DNA of 64,000 bases from Moraxella nasibovis (GCF_029581575.1 NZ_CP089975.1:1860001-1924000), one strand, 5' to 3'. Numbered from the stretch's first letter, positions 30,157 through 40,062 are shown. A program made the numbers and translations. Notes: generated by a model not told the origin, from the letters alone.

Positions 30157-31656
30157 ATGACGAATTTTTTGAACAAATTACCCTTCGCCCATCATGGCTG
30201 GTTCATGTATCTGCGCCTTTTAGTGCGTCATTTTACAGAAGATGACTGCCAACAAAAAGCCGCTAGCCTAACTTACACCACTTTGCTGTCACTTGTGCCG
30301 ATATTGACAGTGATTTTGGTGGTGTTTTCAAGCGTGCCTGCTTTGTCGGACATGCGTGAACAAATGCAAGCGATGATTTATAACAACCTTCTGCCTTCCT
30401 CAGGGGCGCAGATTGGTCAATATTTTGACAGCTTTGCTGAAAAGTCGAGCAATCTGGGTATCGTCGGTGTGATCGGTTTGTTCATCACCACCATCATGAC
30501 CTTAATGACCATCGAAACAGCATTCAACAAAATCTGGCGTGTCAAAGAGCGTTCAGGTGGCACAGCAAGCATCATTCGCTACTGGGCGCTCATCACGCTT
30601 GGTCCCATCGTGCTTGGTGTGGCGTTTGGTGCGTCTAGCGCCATTCAAAGTGTCGATTTTTTGAATCGTCAAATCGGTGGCTACGGCATTGACTGGTCGA
30701 TTTGGGCGTACTTGGTGTCGTTTTGTATCACTGTCGCAGGCTTTATCGGCATGTATTGGTTCATCCCAAAAGTGCAAGTTCCCATCAAAAATGCCGCCAT
30801 CGCAGGCGTGGTTGCGGCAGTGTTGTTTGAGATTTTGCGCACCGTATTTGGCACCGTGATGAGCAATTTCACCAGTTATGAGGCGATTTATGGTGCTTTT
30901 GCTGCCTTGCCGATTTTCCTACTTTGGATTTATTTGTCATGGAACATCATCCTTCTAGGCGTTGAGATCAGCTACACCCTGACAATCTTTGACAACAAAG
31001 AAGTGCCTGTACGCCATCCGCTACTTAGCCTGCTAGACATGCTAAACCTCACCTACAAACGCTACAAAGAAGGCAAAACGGTCAGTGAGCATGAGCTGCG
31101 TGAGGTCTTGGGTCGCCGTGAGCTGCCAAAATGGAGCCTATACATCGAACAGTTGGTGGAAGGCGAGCTCATCACACGCACCAAAAATGATGAATACATC
31201 CTAAAAACCGACCTTAACAGCATCAGCCTTTGGCAGTTTTATAAAACCCTGCCTTATCCACTGCCCATCAAGGATGAGCTTGATGCGTTGAAAGCGGCAG
31301 ATTATGACCCTTGGTTTGTCGAGCTTTACAAAAACCTAACCAAAGTCGAGCGCACTGCCAAAGATGAGCTTGACATGCGACTGGCTGAGCTGTTTGAAAG
31401 TGCGCCACTTCGTCAAAAAGAAGAAATCGTACGCATCGTGGGTGAGGACGCTGATGCCCAAAGCGATGTCGATGGCTTTACCTACGGCACTCGCCGAGAA
31501 ATCGATGAAAATGGCGATGTATTCATCGTTCCTGATGGCAAGGCGATGCTTACCGAAAGCCGTCTCACTAAGACACTACGACTGCTCAAAAAGGCTTACC
31601 ATCTGTTTGGTCAGGGTAAAAAAGCCGTCAATGATGTCAAGCAAAGCTTTAAATAA
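30157..31656 (+). CDS. YihY/BrkB-family inner-membrane protein
   Basis: The 499-residue protein has an N-terminal membrane domain with about six helices (to about residue 275), including the family segments QKAASLTYTTLLSLVPIL and AIYGAFAALPIFLLWIYLSW. A long soluble C-terminal region follows (about 280-499), with a winged-helix-like stretch (ELREVLGRRELPKWS). The family was earlier linked to RNase BN by mistake; the true function is unknown. A strong terminator follows at 31687-31726. Confidence 0.88.
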   Translation: MTNFLNKLPFAHHGWFMYLRLLVRHFTEDDCQQKAASLTYTTLLSLVPILTVILVVFSSVPALSDMREQMQAMIYNNLLPSSGAQIGQYFDSFAEKSSNLGIVGVIGLFITTIMTLMTIETAFNKIWRVKERSGGTASIIRYWALITLGPIVLGVAFGASSAIQSVDFLNRQIGGYGIDWSIWAYLVSFCITVAGFIGMYWFIPKVQVPIKNAAIAGVVAAVLFEILRTVFGTVMSNFTSYEAIYGAFAALPIFLLWIYLSWNIILLGVEISYTLTIFDNKEVPVRHPLLSLLDMLNLTYKRYKEGKTVSEHELREVLGRRELPKWSLYIEQLVEGELITRTKNDEYILKTDLNSISLWQFYKTLPYPLPIKDELDALKAADYDPWFVELYKNLTKVERTAKDELDMRLAELFESAPLRQKEEIVRIVGEDADAQSDVDGFTYGTRREIDENGDVFIVPDGKAMLTESRLTKTLRLLKKAYHLFGQGKKAVNDVKQSFK

Positions 31657-31686
31657 AGACATCATTGAAACCAAAAAAACCCCAAA

Positions 31687-31726
31687 AATAATCGCCAAAT
31701 CAAAAAGATTTTGGCGATTATTTTTT
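31687..31726. terminator. Bidirectional terminator
   Basis: AATAATCGCCAAA pairs perfectly with TTTGGCGATTATT around a 9 nt loop, followed by T6. It lies between the converging YihY-like gene and pyrC'. Confidence 0.88.
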
Positions 31727-31759
31727 ATGATTGATAAGCTTAGACTTTTAAATAATGAA

Positions 31760-32911
31760 TCAAGCAAAGAAGGTCTTAATCACTCTACCAGTCAAAACCT
31801 GCCCCAAAAATGGCGTGTTTTTACCCGCAGACAGCATGGTGTCTTTGCTGACCTGCCATGACAAATCTGGGTCAATCAAGACCGCACCACCGATGCGCTC
31901 ATAGTCTTTGATGCCTGCGATTTTGGCAGGATTTAGGCAGATTTTTTCAATCAGTTGTTCAGCCGTCAAAACACCATCTTTGACAAGCTGCACACCCAAC
32001 GACACAAAGGTATCAAAATTACTGATGCCTGCCGTGCATTCACCAAAAGGCGCCTGCTTTGCGCTGCCTGAAAGTGGCTCATGGTGCGAGCAAATGGCAT
32101 CGATGGTGCCATCTTGTAGACCTTCGATCAAAGCTTTTTGATCGGTGTTGGAACGAAGTGGCGGCATGACAAAGGCATTGGCATTATAGCCTTCTAGCGC
32201 ATCATCCGTCAGGTGTAGCTGGTGCATGGCGACATCGCAAGTGATCGGCAAGCCCTTTTGTTTTGCCCAGCGGATCAGCTCCACCGAAGTGCGGCAAGTA
32301 ATCTGGCTAAAATGAGAAGCGATGCCCGTCTCTTCCACCATGAGTAGCTGCTTGGACAAAGCGATGGTCTCCGCCAGCCAAGGAATACCCGCCAGCCCAT
32401 GAAATGAGGCGATGTAACCATCATGCGCCACGCCGCCAGACAGACTGGGTTCATCAGGATAAAAAAACACTTTAAGATCAAAAGTGGCGGCATATTCTAG
32501 ACAGCGCAGCATCACCAGATCAGACTCAAAGCCACGAGCTGTATTGGTCACGCCGATGACACCGCCTTGTTTTAATCCTGCCAGATTGGCAAGCTGCTTG
32601 CCTTCTAGCCCCTGTGTCAATGCACCCAAAATATGCAAATGAATGTCGCCATCTTGCTGCGCCTTTTCACGCAATCCTTTAAACAATGAGCCGTTTTCAA
32701 GTACAGGATTGGTATCAGGTGGCAATACAATGTGCAAAATGCCATTTTCTCGTGCTGCCCTGCCCTCACTGGCTAAGGTGCCATGCGACTGATGACCTGG
32801 CTCACGCAGGCGAGCGCACAGATCTACGATGGGCGGAATCAGCCATTTGCCAGCTGTGTCGATACCATCTAAGTTTGGCTGTTGCCAAGTGGAGGAAAGT
32901 AGATTTTTCAT
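31760..32911 (-). CDS. pyrC': Dihydroorotase-like, probably noncatalytic PyrC'
   Basis: The 383-residue protein belongs to the type I dihydroorotase family (LREPGH near 36, VMPPLRSN, ICSHHEPLSG, FGECTAGISNFDT). The metal-binding HxH ahead of LREPG is replaced (VDLCARLREPG), so the active site seems lost. In Pseudomonas, PyrC' of this kind is an inactive partner needed to assemble aspartate carbamoyltransferase. Its gene follows pyrB in the same operon, as would fit here, except that two Sel1-repeat genes lie between. A true dihydroorotase should be encoded elsewhere. Confidence 0.9.
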   Translation of the reverse strand: MKNLLSSTWQQPNLDGIDTAGKWLIPPIVDLCARLREPGHQSHGTLASEGRAARENGILHIVLPPDTNPVLENGSLFKGLREKAQQDGDIHLHILGALTQGLEGKQLANLAGLKQGGVIGVTNTARGFESDLVMLRCLEYAATFDLKVFFYPDEPSLSGGVAHDGYIASFHGLAGIPWLAETIALSKQLLMVEETGIASHFSQITCRTSVELIRWAKQKGLPITCDVAMHQLHLTDDALEGYNANAFVMPPLRSNTDQKALIEGLQDGTIDAICSHHEPLSGSAKQAPFGECTAGISNFDTFVSLGVQLVKDGVLTAEQLIEKICLNPAKIAGIKDYERIGGAVLIDPDLSWQVSKDTMLSAGKNTPFLGQVLTGRVIKTFFA

Positions 32912-32941
32912 AATTTTCTCTTTTACTGATGTTTTTAAAAA

Positions 32942-33409
32942 TTAATAGCCTTGTTCATTTAATACTTTATAATTATAGCAACCAATTCTACCGCTATTTT
33001 CACAGGATTTACCATACCATTCTTTAGCAATATTATAATTTTGTCGAACTCCATAACCATTATAATACATCGCACCAAGATTATTTTGGGCTTTTGCATT
33101 GCCTTGATTGGCGGATTTATTATACCACTCTAGGGCTTTGGTGTTATCTTGAGGGATAATGCCACAGCCGAAGTCATATATAATTCCAAGCATATACTGA
33201 GATTTGGCATTGCCTTGATTGGCAAGTTTTTCTACCCAATAAAACGCATTGGTATAATTTTGTTTATTGTGACAATAACCTATCAATTCCATTTGAGCTT
33301 GCACATCACCATTCTCCGCCTTTTGAATTAAACCTTGCAAGAACTCATTGGCAAATACCGACACCGATAATAATAACCCTGCGGTTAATAAAGACAGTTT
33401 TTTAAACAT
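32942..33409 (-). CDS. Secreted Sel1-like repeat protein (short)
   Basis: The 155-residue product has a signal peptide (MFKKLSLLTAGLLLSVSVFA) and about three Sel1 repeats (NAKSQYMLGIIYDFGCGI; NAKAQNNLGAMYYNGYGV). Such TPR-related repeats mediate protein contacts in the periplasm. It ends in a Cys-containing tail (GRIGCYNYKVLNEQGY) like that of the larger neighbour (GCVNHQALVQQGY). It is more AT-rich than its neighbours. It lies between the longer Sel1 gene and pyrC' and appears to be a later insertion (see 33432-33470). Confidence 0.85.
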   Translation of the reverse strand: MFKKLSLLTAGLLLSVSVFANEFLQGLIQKAENGDVQAQMELIGYCHNKQNYTNAFYWVEKLANQGNAKSQYMLGIIYDFGCGIIPQDNTKALEWYNKSANQGNAKAQNNLGAMYYNGYGVRQNYNIAKEWYGKSCENSGRIGCYNYKVLNEQGY

Positions 33410-33431
33410 AATTGCTCTCTTATTAAATGGG

Positions 33432-33470
33432 TTAAAATATGATTGCCAAGCGGGGAAGTAGGTTTTTCAT
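33432..33470 (-). pseudogene. Duplicated remnant of the pyrC' start
   Basis: A 12-codon ORF on the minus strand starts MKNLLPRLAIIF and stops. Its first codons and upstream 30 bp closely match the true pyrC' start region at about 32883-32935 (MKNLLSSTW), then lose frame. It looks like the stump left when the short Sel1 gene was placed between the long Sel1 gene and pyrC'. Confidence 0.7.
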
Positions 33471-33517
33471 AAGATTCTCTTTTGCTGATGCTTCTTGCAA
33501 TTAGTGGTTTGGCTGAC

Positions 33518-34315
33518 TTAATATCCCTGCTGCACAAGTGCTTGATGATTGACGCAACCTTGTTGATATCCTTGCTCACACGCTCGACCAACCCACAACT
33601 TGGCTTGGGTGTGGCTTTGCGCCACGCCCTGCCCAAGATAATACATCACGCCCAAATTAAATTGCGCTCTGGCATAGCCTTGCTCGGCGGATTTTTTTAG
33701 CCATGCGAACGCCTGCGCATCATCCTTGGGCACGCCTCTACCCCATCTGTACATCTGCGAAAGATTGAACTGACCCTCCCAGTAGCCTTGCTCGGCGGAT
33801 TGTTGATACCAAGCCACCGCCATCTCATCGTCTTTGCTTGTGCCACGAGCGTTGGCATACATGAGCCCAAGGTTATTTTGGGCTTGGGCAAGTCCATTTT
33901 CTGCGGCTGCCTTGAACCACTCGAACGCCTTGTTATCATCCTGAGGCACACCCTGACCATCACGATACATCACACCCAGATTGTATTTGGCAGCAGCATA
34001 GTCCTGCTCGGCGGCCTTGACATACCAGTCATAAGCCTTGGCATAATCTTGGCGCACACCCTTGCCCAGTCGATACATCTGCGCCAGATTAAACTGCGCC
34101 ATCAAATGCCCTTCCTCAGCAAGCCGCTGCATCCAATAAAATTGATTGGCGATGTCCTGAGTACTGCCATAATAGTCAGCAAGCGCCATCTGCGACTGCA
34201 CATCACCACTGTTTGCCAGCCTGGTTAAGGTCGCAAGGTCAGATGACAACGCCAAACTTGGCACACCTAGCGACACAAATGCTGTCAATAGCGCCTTTAA
34301 TATCAATCGCTTCAT
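33518..34315 (-). CDS. Secreted Sel1-like repeat protein
   Basis: The 265-residue protein has a signal peptide ([20 protein letters not shown]) followed by about six Sel1 repeats of 36 residues with the pattern AQxNLGxMYxxGxGV (for example AQFNLAQMYRLGKGV, AKYNLGVMYRDGQGV). The ATG at 34315 overlaps the pyrB stop as TGATG, which couples its translation to pyrB. Its role is unknown; coupling to a pyrimidine gene is probably accidental to its function. Confidence 0.88.
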   Translation of the reverse strand: MKRLILKALLTAFVSLGVPSLALSSDLATLTRLANSGDVQSQMALADYYGSTQDIANQFYWMQRLAEEGHLMAQFNLAQMYRLGKGVRQDYAKAYDWYVKAAEQDYAAAKYNLGVMYRDGQGVPQDDNKAFEWFKAAAENGLAQAQNNLGLMYANARGTSKDDEMAVAWYQQSAEQGYWEGQFNLSQMYRWGRGVPKDDAQAFAWLKKSAEQGYARAQFNLGVMYYLGQGVAQSHTQAKLWVGRACEQGYQQGCVNHQALVQQGY

Positions 34316-35337
34316 CAAACCAGCCCTTTGACCTCATCTTGCCCACGCATCGCCATCGCCATCACCGCCATACGAATGGCAATGCCGTTATTGACCTGCT
34401 TTAAAATCACCGACTGCTCGCCATCCGCCACACTGGATGCAATCTCCACCCCACGATTCATCGGACCCGGGTGCATAACTAGGGCGTTTGGCTTGGCAAG
34501 CTTAATGCGTGCGTCGGTAATGCCATAAACTTTAAAATACTCAGAAGTCGAAGGCAGTAGTGGCGAGCCGATGCGTTCGTTTTGGATGCGTAGTCCGATG
34601 ACCACATCCACGCCTGCCAAGCCTTGCTCCATGTCCTCAAACACGCTCACGCCATAACGCTCAATGCCTTTTGGCAGTAAGGTTTTTGGGGCGATGACAC
34701 GAATGTCTTTCACGCCAAGCGTCATCAACGCCGAAATGTCCGAGCGAGCCACACGGCTGTGCTTGATGTCGCCGATGATGGCTACCGACAGCTCATCAAA
34801 CGATTTACCAGACTTCATACACAGCTCACGATGAATGGTCAGCATGTCTAGCATGGCTTGGGTTGGGTGAGCGTGCCAGCCATCACCTGCGTTGATGATG
34901 GCGACATTGGGCGTCACTTCTGTCGCCATAAAATGCGCCGCACCGCTTGCAGAATGACGCACCACGAACATATCGGCGCTCATCGCCTCCAAATTCCACA
35001 GCGTGTCTCGCAAAGTCTCGCCCTTGTTGGTGCTGGATTTGGCGATGTCAAGGTTGAGTACATTTGCCCCAAGGCGTTTTTGTGCCGCCTCAAAAGTCGT
35101 ACGGGTACGGGTTGAATTTTCAAAAAACAGATTCATCACCGTCTTGCCAGCCAGCTCATCGGTGTTGATGAGTCGCCCGCCATCATCGAAGTATCCCATC
35201 GCCTTATCAATGATGTTCTCAAGCTGGGTACGATTGAGCCCTTCCACGCCGATAAAATGACGAATGCCGCCACCTTCGGTAAGCTGGGGGCGAGCCAAAG
35301 ATTGGTGCAGGCGGGTGCGGATGTCGGTGTCAGTCAT
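34315..35337 (-). CDS. pyrB: Aspartate carbamoyltransferase catalytic subunit
   Basis: The 340-residue protein has the carbamoyl-phosphate motif [12 protein letters not shown] (about 72-83) and later [12 protein letters not shown] (about 150) and [11 protein letters not shown]. It catalyses the first committed step of pyrimidine synthesis. The N-terminal extension and the pyrC' partner fit the class A (PyrB-PyrC' dodecamer) type. No pyrI regulatory subunit is present. It is first in an operon with two Sel1-repeat genes and pyrC'. Confidence 0.96.
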   Translation of the reverse strand: MTDTDIRTRLHQSLARPQLTEGGGIRHFIGVEGLNRTQLENIIDKAMGYFDDGGRLINTDELAGKTVMNLFFENSTRTRTTFEAAQKRLGANVLNLDIAKSSTNKGETLRDTLWNLEAMSADMFVVRHSASGAAHFMATEVTPNVAIINAGDGWHAHPTQAMLDMLTIHRELCMKSGKSFDELSVAIIGDIKHSRVARSDISALMTLGVKDIRVIAPKTLLPKGIERYGVSVFEDMEQGLAGVDVVIGLRIQNERIGSPLLPSTSEYFKVYGITDARIKLAKPNALVMHPGPMNRGVEIASSVADGEQSVILKQVNNGIAIRMAVMAMAMRGQDEVKGLV

Positions 35338-35704
35338 GATGATTCCTTATGATGGCTGTGATGCGTGCTGGTCGGTGCAGACCTTTTTAAAGCCTAATTT
35401 AATATTAAAAATTTATTTAAATAAAATGAACAAATTTAACAAGCTTGGCAACTTCGCCAAATCATCTTGTCAAATTAAAAACAAATTAAGTCATTCTATC
35501 AAAATTCACCACCTTTGGGCAATGCGATTTTGATAAAAATTCTTGATTATCCACAAAAAAGTCATCGGACTTGGCACGACTGTCTGACGGCTTGGCATTA
35601 TGCGTCTTTTGTGAAATTTGTCTGATTTTATGGTAAAATATCTAAGGCTAAAAACGCACCATTTGGCGCTTTGCAGATTTTATTGTTAAGGATAAGGAAA
35701 CATC
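35338..35704. promoter_or_regulatory. pyrB / fbp divergent intergenic region
   Basis: The 367 bp stretch is AT-rich and without genes. It carries the promoters of pyrB (minus) and fbp (plus). For fbp an extended -10-like ATGGTAAAAT lies at about 35630-35639, and GGATAAGGAA is the ribosome site. No pyrimidine attenuator with a clear terminator hairpin was found ahead of pyrB. Confidence 0.4.
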
Positions 35705-36703
35705 ATGACCACGCTTGCTCAGTATTTACAAACACACACCACAGCACAAATCGCCAGTACGATGACCACGCTTGCCACGGCGAGCGTTGCCATCAGCAAT
35801 CTGCTCTCACAAGGGGCGCTGGCAGGCATTCACGGCGAGGCAGGCGGTCAAAATGTGCAAGGCGAAGCACAAAAAAAGCTCGATGTCATCTCAAACGACC
35901 TGTTATTGAACTCGCTAATCCAAAATCCCAACTGTGCTGGCGTGGCATCAGAAGAGCTTGACGACATCAACCCCGCCAATGAAAATGGCACGCTGCTTGT
36001 CACCTTTGACCCATTGGACGGCTCGTCCAACATTGACATCAACATGACGGTGGGAACGATTTTTTCTATTCTGCCTTATCACAATCAAGGTCAAAAAGCG
36101 ACTGAGAGCGACTTTTTGCAAGCAGGCAAGCACCAAGTGGCGGCAGGTTATTTTATTTATGGCACATCCACGATGCTTGCGGTAACTTTTGGGGCAGGCG
36201 TTGCGATGTTTAGCTTTGACCCTGTTTCCCAAAACTATGTCCTGATCAACGAAAAGGTAACCATCAGCGAGCAAACAGCAGAATACGCCATCAACTCATC
36301 AAATCGCCGTTACTGGCTACCACCGATCCAGCAGTACATTGAAGAGCTGACCCAAGGCGACACTGGCGTGCGAAACAAAGACTATAACACACGCTGGGTG
36401 GCGGCGATGATCGCTGATGTGCATCGTATTTTGATTCGTGGTGGTATTTTTATGTACCCTTATGACACCAAAATCGAAGGTAAGGCAGGCAAACTTCGCC
36501 TGATGTACGAGGCCAATCCGATGAGCTTCATCATTGAGCAAGCAGGTGGGGCAAGTACCGACGGCGTACAGCGCATCATGGACATTGAGCCAACAGGCAT
36601 TCATCAGCGCATCCCTGTGGTGCTTGGGGCAAAAGAAGAAGTAGAATATATCAAAGCATTGCACGAGATGGCGGGGATTTTGGCGAATGGGGAAAAGGCT
36701 TAA
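35705..36703 (+). CDS. fbp: Fructose-1,6-bisphosphatase class I
   Basis: The 332-residue enzyme has the metal-binding motif [10 protein letters not shown] (about residue 103) and the C-terminal substrate segment [15 protein letters not shown]. It dephosphorylates fructose 1,6-bisphosphate in gluconeogenesis, important for asaccharolytic bacteria such as Moraxella. A GGATAAGGAAACATC leader gives a good ribosome site. Confidence 0.96.
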   Translation: MTTLAQYLQTHTTAQIASTMTTLATASVAISNLLSQGALAGIHGEAGGQNVQGEAQKKLDVISNDLLLNSLIQNPNCAGVASEELDDINPANENGTLLVTFDPLDGSSNIDINMTVGTIFSILPYHNQGQKATESDFLQAGKHQVAAGYFIYGTSTMLAVTFGAGVAMFSFDPVSQNYVLINEKVTISEQTAEYAINSSNRRYWLPPIQQYIEELTQGDTGVRNKDYNTRWVAAMIADVHRILIRGGIFMYPYDTKIEGKAGKLRLMYEANPMSFIIEQAGGASTDGVQRIMDIEPTGIHQRIPVVLGAKEEVEYIKALHEMAGILANGEKA

Positions 36704-37449
36704 TGCCTGCCATTAGAACGCATTAGCAAGATAATTTTCCTAATACTATTATTGATAGAAAACTTGCCGATGCAACCGCCCATTAGTGCTATCAAAAAGC
36801 CAAAGCAGGTGATACGCTTTCTGCCTACATTTTGGCAAAAGAATTGGTATCAGAAAATGCCATTGTAAAATTAACCCCATTATTAAAATCCGATGTTGTT
36901 TTAACACCTGTTTTGGCAGAAGAATGGGTTGGATTAAATAAAATTCCACTTGCAACCGCTTATGTCTTGTCTGAATATTTTAATTTAATGGTTGAAACAG
37001 AAATTCTACAAGCTGAAAAAGTTTCTCGCACCAGTGGAAGTGGCTGGCACAGATTGGCATTTTCGCCAAGTTTTGTTGGTCAAGTACAAAAAGGTCAATC
37101 TTATTTTTTGATTGATGATACCCAAACACAAGGTGGAACTTTTGCGTCTCTCAAAGGCTATATTGAAACCAATGGCGGTATTGTCATTGGTTGTTATGCT
37201 TTGACAGGCAAACAATATTCTACCCAATTAAAATTATCCCAAGAAACATTACTTACTTTAAGGCAACATTATGAATCCCTTGAACCATTCTGGCAACAAA
37301 CATTCGGCTATGGATTTGACTGCCTTACAGAATCCGAAGCAAGATTTATCCTTAATAGCCGTAAAGACATTGAGCAAATCCGAACTATTATCCTTGAAAC
37401 AAGAAATGCAGGACTCACTCAAACAATTACAAATGATGACTGTTCTTAA
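36703..37449 (+). pseudogene. Phosphoribosyltransferase-family gene with in-frame amber codons
   Basis: The readable part (36832-37449) carries a PRPP-binding loop LIDDTQTQGGT (about 107-117 of that part), placing it in the type I phosphoribosyltransferase fold. Continuing the frame upstream gives plausible coding sequence (NFPNTIIDRKLADATAH, then CYQKAKAGDTLSAYILAKEL) interrupted by TAG at 36784-36786, and a second TAG sits near 36724 after an ATG that overlaps the fbp stop. The gene therefore seems to have lost its N-terminus. A shortened protein from TTG 36832 is possible but lacks a ribosome site. The substrate is unknown. Confidence 0.65.
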
Positions 37450-37493
37450 AAATAGATAGCCTTACTTCCCATTTACCCAGTACAAAATCCCCT

Positions 37494-38264
37494 ATGATTA
37501 TCACTTCCAAAGACAATCCTCTAATCAAAACCGCCCACGCCTTATTAACTGACCCCAAAAAACGCAAAAAAATGGGACAAACGGTCATCGAAGGCACGCA
37601 TTTATTGGACGCTTATTTAAAAGCAGGCAAAATGCCAATCACAACCATTGTCAGCGAAAGCGGAATGGCAAATGCTGAAATTCAAAGTTTAATTGCCAAA
37701 TTAAATAAAAACCCTATTATCATCAGCGATACGCTTTATAAAACTATCCGCACACTGGGGACAAGTTTGCCGCTTATGGCGATGATTGAAATGCCAAATT
37801 TGACCTTAAATCACACCATTGAAAATGATTGCTTGATTTTAAATGGCATTCAAGACACGGGCAATTTGGGGACATTATTCAGAACAGCAAGTGCCACAGG
37901 CTTTAAAACCGTCATTTGCACCACAGGCACAGCTCACGCCTACAATCCCAAGACTTTGCGGGCAAGTATGGGAGCAAATTTTAGCTTGGATATTTATGAA
38001 AATGTCAGTATTGATGAGATTTTTGAATTTATTAAAGTGCCACTGTTTGCCACTACTTCGCACGCCAATGGCCTCATTTATCAAAAAAACCTAACCAAAC
38101 CACTTGCCCTAATCATGGGTAACGAAGGACAAGGCGTGGATAAAGTATTGCTAGATAAATGTGAGCCTTTGACCCTACCGCAATTTGGCGAAGAAAGCCT
38201 AAATGTCGGCGTGGCAGGGAGCGTGTGTTTGTATGAGATTTTACGGCAGAGAAAGTTTGCTTAA
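37494..38264 (+). CDS. TrmH/SpoU-family RNA 2'-O-methyltransferase
   Basis: The 256-residue SPOUT methyltransferase has an N-terminal substrate-binding part (DNPLIKTAHALLTDPKKRKK) and the C-terminal knot motifs NGIQDTGNLGTLFRTA (about 119-134), ALIMGNEGQGVDK and LPQFGEESLNVGVAGSVCLY. It probably methylates tRNA or rRNA ribose; the exact target is not evident. A terminator follows at 38276-38303. Confidence 0.9.
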   Translation: MIITSKDNPLIKTAHALLTDPKKRKKMGQTVIEGTHLLDAYLKAGKMPITTIVSESGMANAEIQSLIAKLNKNPIIISDTLYKTIRTLGTSLPLMAMIEMPNLTLNHTIENDCLILNGIQDTGNLGTLFRTASATGFKTVICTTGTAHAYNPKTLRASMGANFSLDIYENVSIDEIFEFIKVPLFATTSHANGLIYQKNLTKPLALIMGNEGQGVDKVLLDKCEPLTLPQFGEESLNVGVAGSVCLYEILRQRKFA

Positions 38265-38275
38265 CTAAATCGCAA

Positions 38276-38303
38276 AAACCCCATCTTAAAAGACGGGGTT
38301 TTT
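38276..38303. terminator. Bidirectional terminator
   Basis: AAACCCC(A)TC pairs with GA(C)GGGGTTT around TTAAAA, followed by TTTT. It separates the converging methyltransferase gene and etfA. Confidence 0.8.
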
Positions 38304-38323
38304 GTTGGATCAGATTGCTAGAT

Positions 38324-39256
38324 TTACAGCTTAGCGGTCAATTCTGGCAAAGCAGTAAAGATGTCCGCTTCTAGGAAATAATCCGCCACCTGAGCGATTG
38401 GTGCTTCTGGGTCGTTGTTGATCGCCACGATGGTTTTAGAATCTTTCATGCCCGCCAAGTGCTGAATCGCACCTGAAATGCCAGCAGCGATGTACAGATT
38501 TGGCGCCACGATTTTACCTGTCTGACCCACCTGCATGTCGTTTGGCACAAAGCCTGCATCTACTGCTGCACGGCTGGCACCGACCGCTGCGCCCAATTTA
38601 TCTGCCAATGGCTCGATGTATTTGGCAAAGTTTTCGCCACTTGCCAACGCACGACCGCCAGACACCACGATGCCTGCTGAGGTCAGCTCTGGACGGTCAG
38701 ACTTGGCAAGCTCTTCTTTGACAAAGCTTGATTTGCCAGCGTCACTGCCTGCCGACACGCTCTCCACAGCCGCACTGCCGCCAGTCGCTGCTGCTGCATC
38801 AAAGGCGGTGGTGCGCACGCTTAGGATGACTTTGTCTTCGGCAGTTTGTACGGTCGCCGTGGCGTTGCCTGCGTAGATCGGGCGCTCAAAGGTCTTAGCA
38901 TCAATCACAGCAGAGATGTCCGACACCATGCTCACATCCAAAAGTGCCGCCACTCGTGGCAAAAAGTTCTTACCAGTGGTGGTGGCAGGGGCGATGATGT
39001 GGCTGTATGGCGCAGATACTTCCACCACCAGCGGTGCGATGTTTTCTGCCAACTGATGAGCAAAAGCGGCATCATCAGCCAGCAACACTTTGCTCACGCC
39101 TGCGATTTGGGCAGCAGCGTCAGCCACGCCTTGGGCGTTTTGACCTGCCACCAGCACATGCACATCGCCATCGATTTGGGCGGCGGCAGTCACGGCAGAC
39201 AGAGTCGCTGCTTTCAATTCATTATTGTCGTGTTCGGCATACACTAATACAGTCAT
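38324..39256 (-). CDS. etfA: Electron transfer flavoprotein subunit alpha
   Basis: The 310-residue product from ATG 39256 (MTVLVYAEHDNNELKAATLS) has the EtfA C-terminal FAD domain (VSGGRALASGENF, VGQTGKIVAPNLYIAAGISG, IQHLAGMKDSKTIVAIN). An AAGGA ribosome site supports this start over the TTG six codons upstream. EtfAB passes electrons from acyl-CoA and other dehydrogenases to the quinone pool. It follows etfB by 56 bp. Confidence 0.95.
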   Translation of the reverse strand: MTVLVYAEHDNNELKAATLSAVTAAAQIDGDVHVLVAGQNAQGVADAAAQIAGVSKVLLADDAAFAHQLAENIAPLVVEVSAPYSHIIAPATTTGKNFLPRVAALLDVSMVSDISAVIDAKTFERPIYAGNATATVQTAEDKVILSVRTTAFDAAAATGGSAAVESVSAGSDAGKSSFVKEELAKSDRPELTSAGIVVSGGRALASGENFAKYIEPLADKLGAAVGASRAAVDAGFVPNDMQVGQTGKIVAPNLYIAAGISGAIQHLAGMKDSKTIVAINNDPEAPIAQVADYFLEADIFTALPELTAKL

Positions 39257-39312
39257 GATTTTATCCTTTTTCAATAATTTTTCAGTAATTTTTAGTCTAA
39301 AACACTTGTCAA

Positions 39313-40062
39313 TCAGATGACTTTGGCTTCATTTTTTAGTTTGTCAATCAGCTCATCGACGCTTGCCACTTTCACGCCTGCTTTGCGCTCTGCTGGTGCT
39401 TTTACTTTCAGCGTGGTCAGCTTAGAAGTCATGTCCACACCAAAGTCGGCAGGCGTCTTGACATCCAGTGGCTTTTTCTTGGCGGCCATGATGTTTGGCA
39501 GCTTTGGAAAGCGTGGCTCGTTCAGACGAAGGTCGGTGGTGATGACGGCAGGTAGTGATAGCTCAACAGTTTGCAAGCCGCCATCAATCTCACGAGTTAC
39601 CTGAACTTTGTCGCCATTAACCACCACTTCAGAGGCAAAAGTGCCTTGCGATGCATTCATCAACGCAGACAACATTTGACCTGTTTGGTTGTTGTCGTCA
39701 TCGATGGCTTGTTTGCCAAGCAGAATAAGACTTGCGCCCTCAGCTTCTGCCACGCCTTTTAGGATTTTGGCGACTTGTAGCGGATATGGCTTCTCATCAG
39801 TCTCAACCAACACACCACGGTCTGCGCCCAAAGCAAGTGCCGAGCGGATTTGCTCTTGGGCTTGGGTTGTGCCAACAGACACAGCGATGATCTCGGTGGC
39901 GACGCCTTTTTCTTTTAGGCGCACCGCTTCTTCAATGGCGATTTCACAAAATGGATTGACACTCATTTTGGCGTTCGCCAACTCAACGCCAGACTCGTCA
40001 GCCTTGACACGCACCTTGACATTGTGATCGACAACACGCTTGACAGCAACTAATACTTTCAT
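39313..40062 (-). CDS. etfB: Electron transfer flavoprotein subunit beta
   Basis: The 249-residue protein begins [20 protein letters not shown] and contains the AMP-binding segment [20 protein letters not shown] (about 118-137), the EtfB signature. It forms a heterodimer with EtfA. It is the first gene of etfBA. Confidence 0.96.
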   Translation of the reverse strand: MKVLVAVKRVVDHNVKVRVKADESGVELANAKMSVNPFCEIAIEEAVRLKEKGVATEIIAVSVGTTQAQEQIRSALALGADRGVLVETDEKPYPLQVAKILKGVAEAEGASLILLGKQAIDDDNNQTGQMLSALMNASQGTFASEVVVNGDKVQVTREIDGGLQTVELSLPAVITTDLRLNEPRFPKLPNIMAAKKKPLDVKTPADFGVDMTSKLTTLKVKAPAERKAGVKVASVDELIDKLKNEAKVI

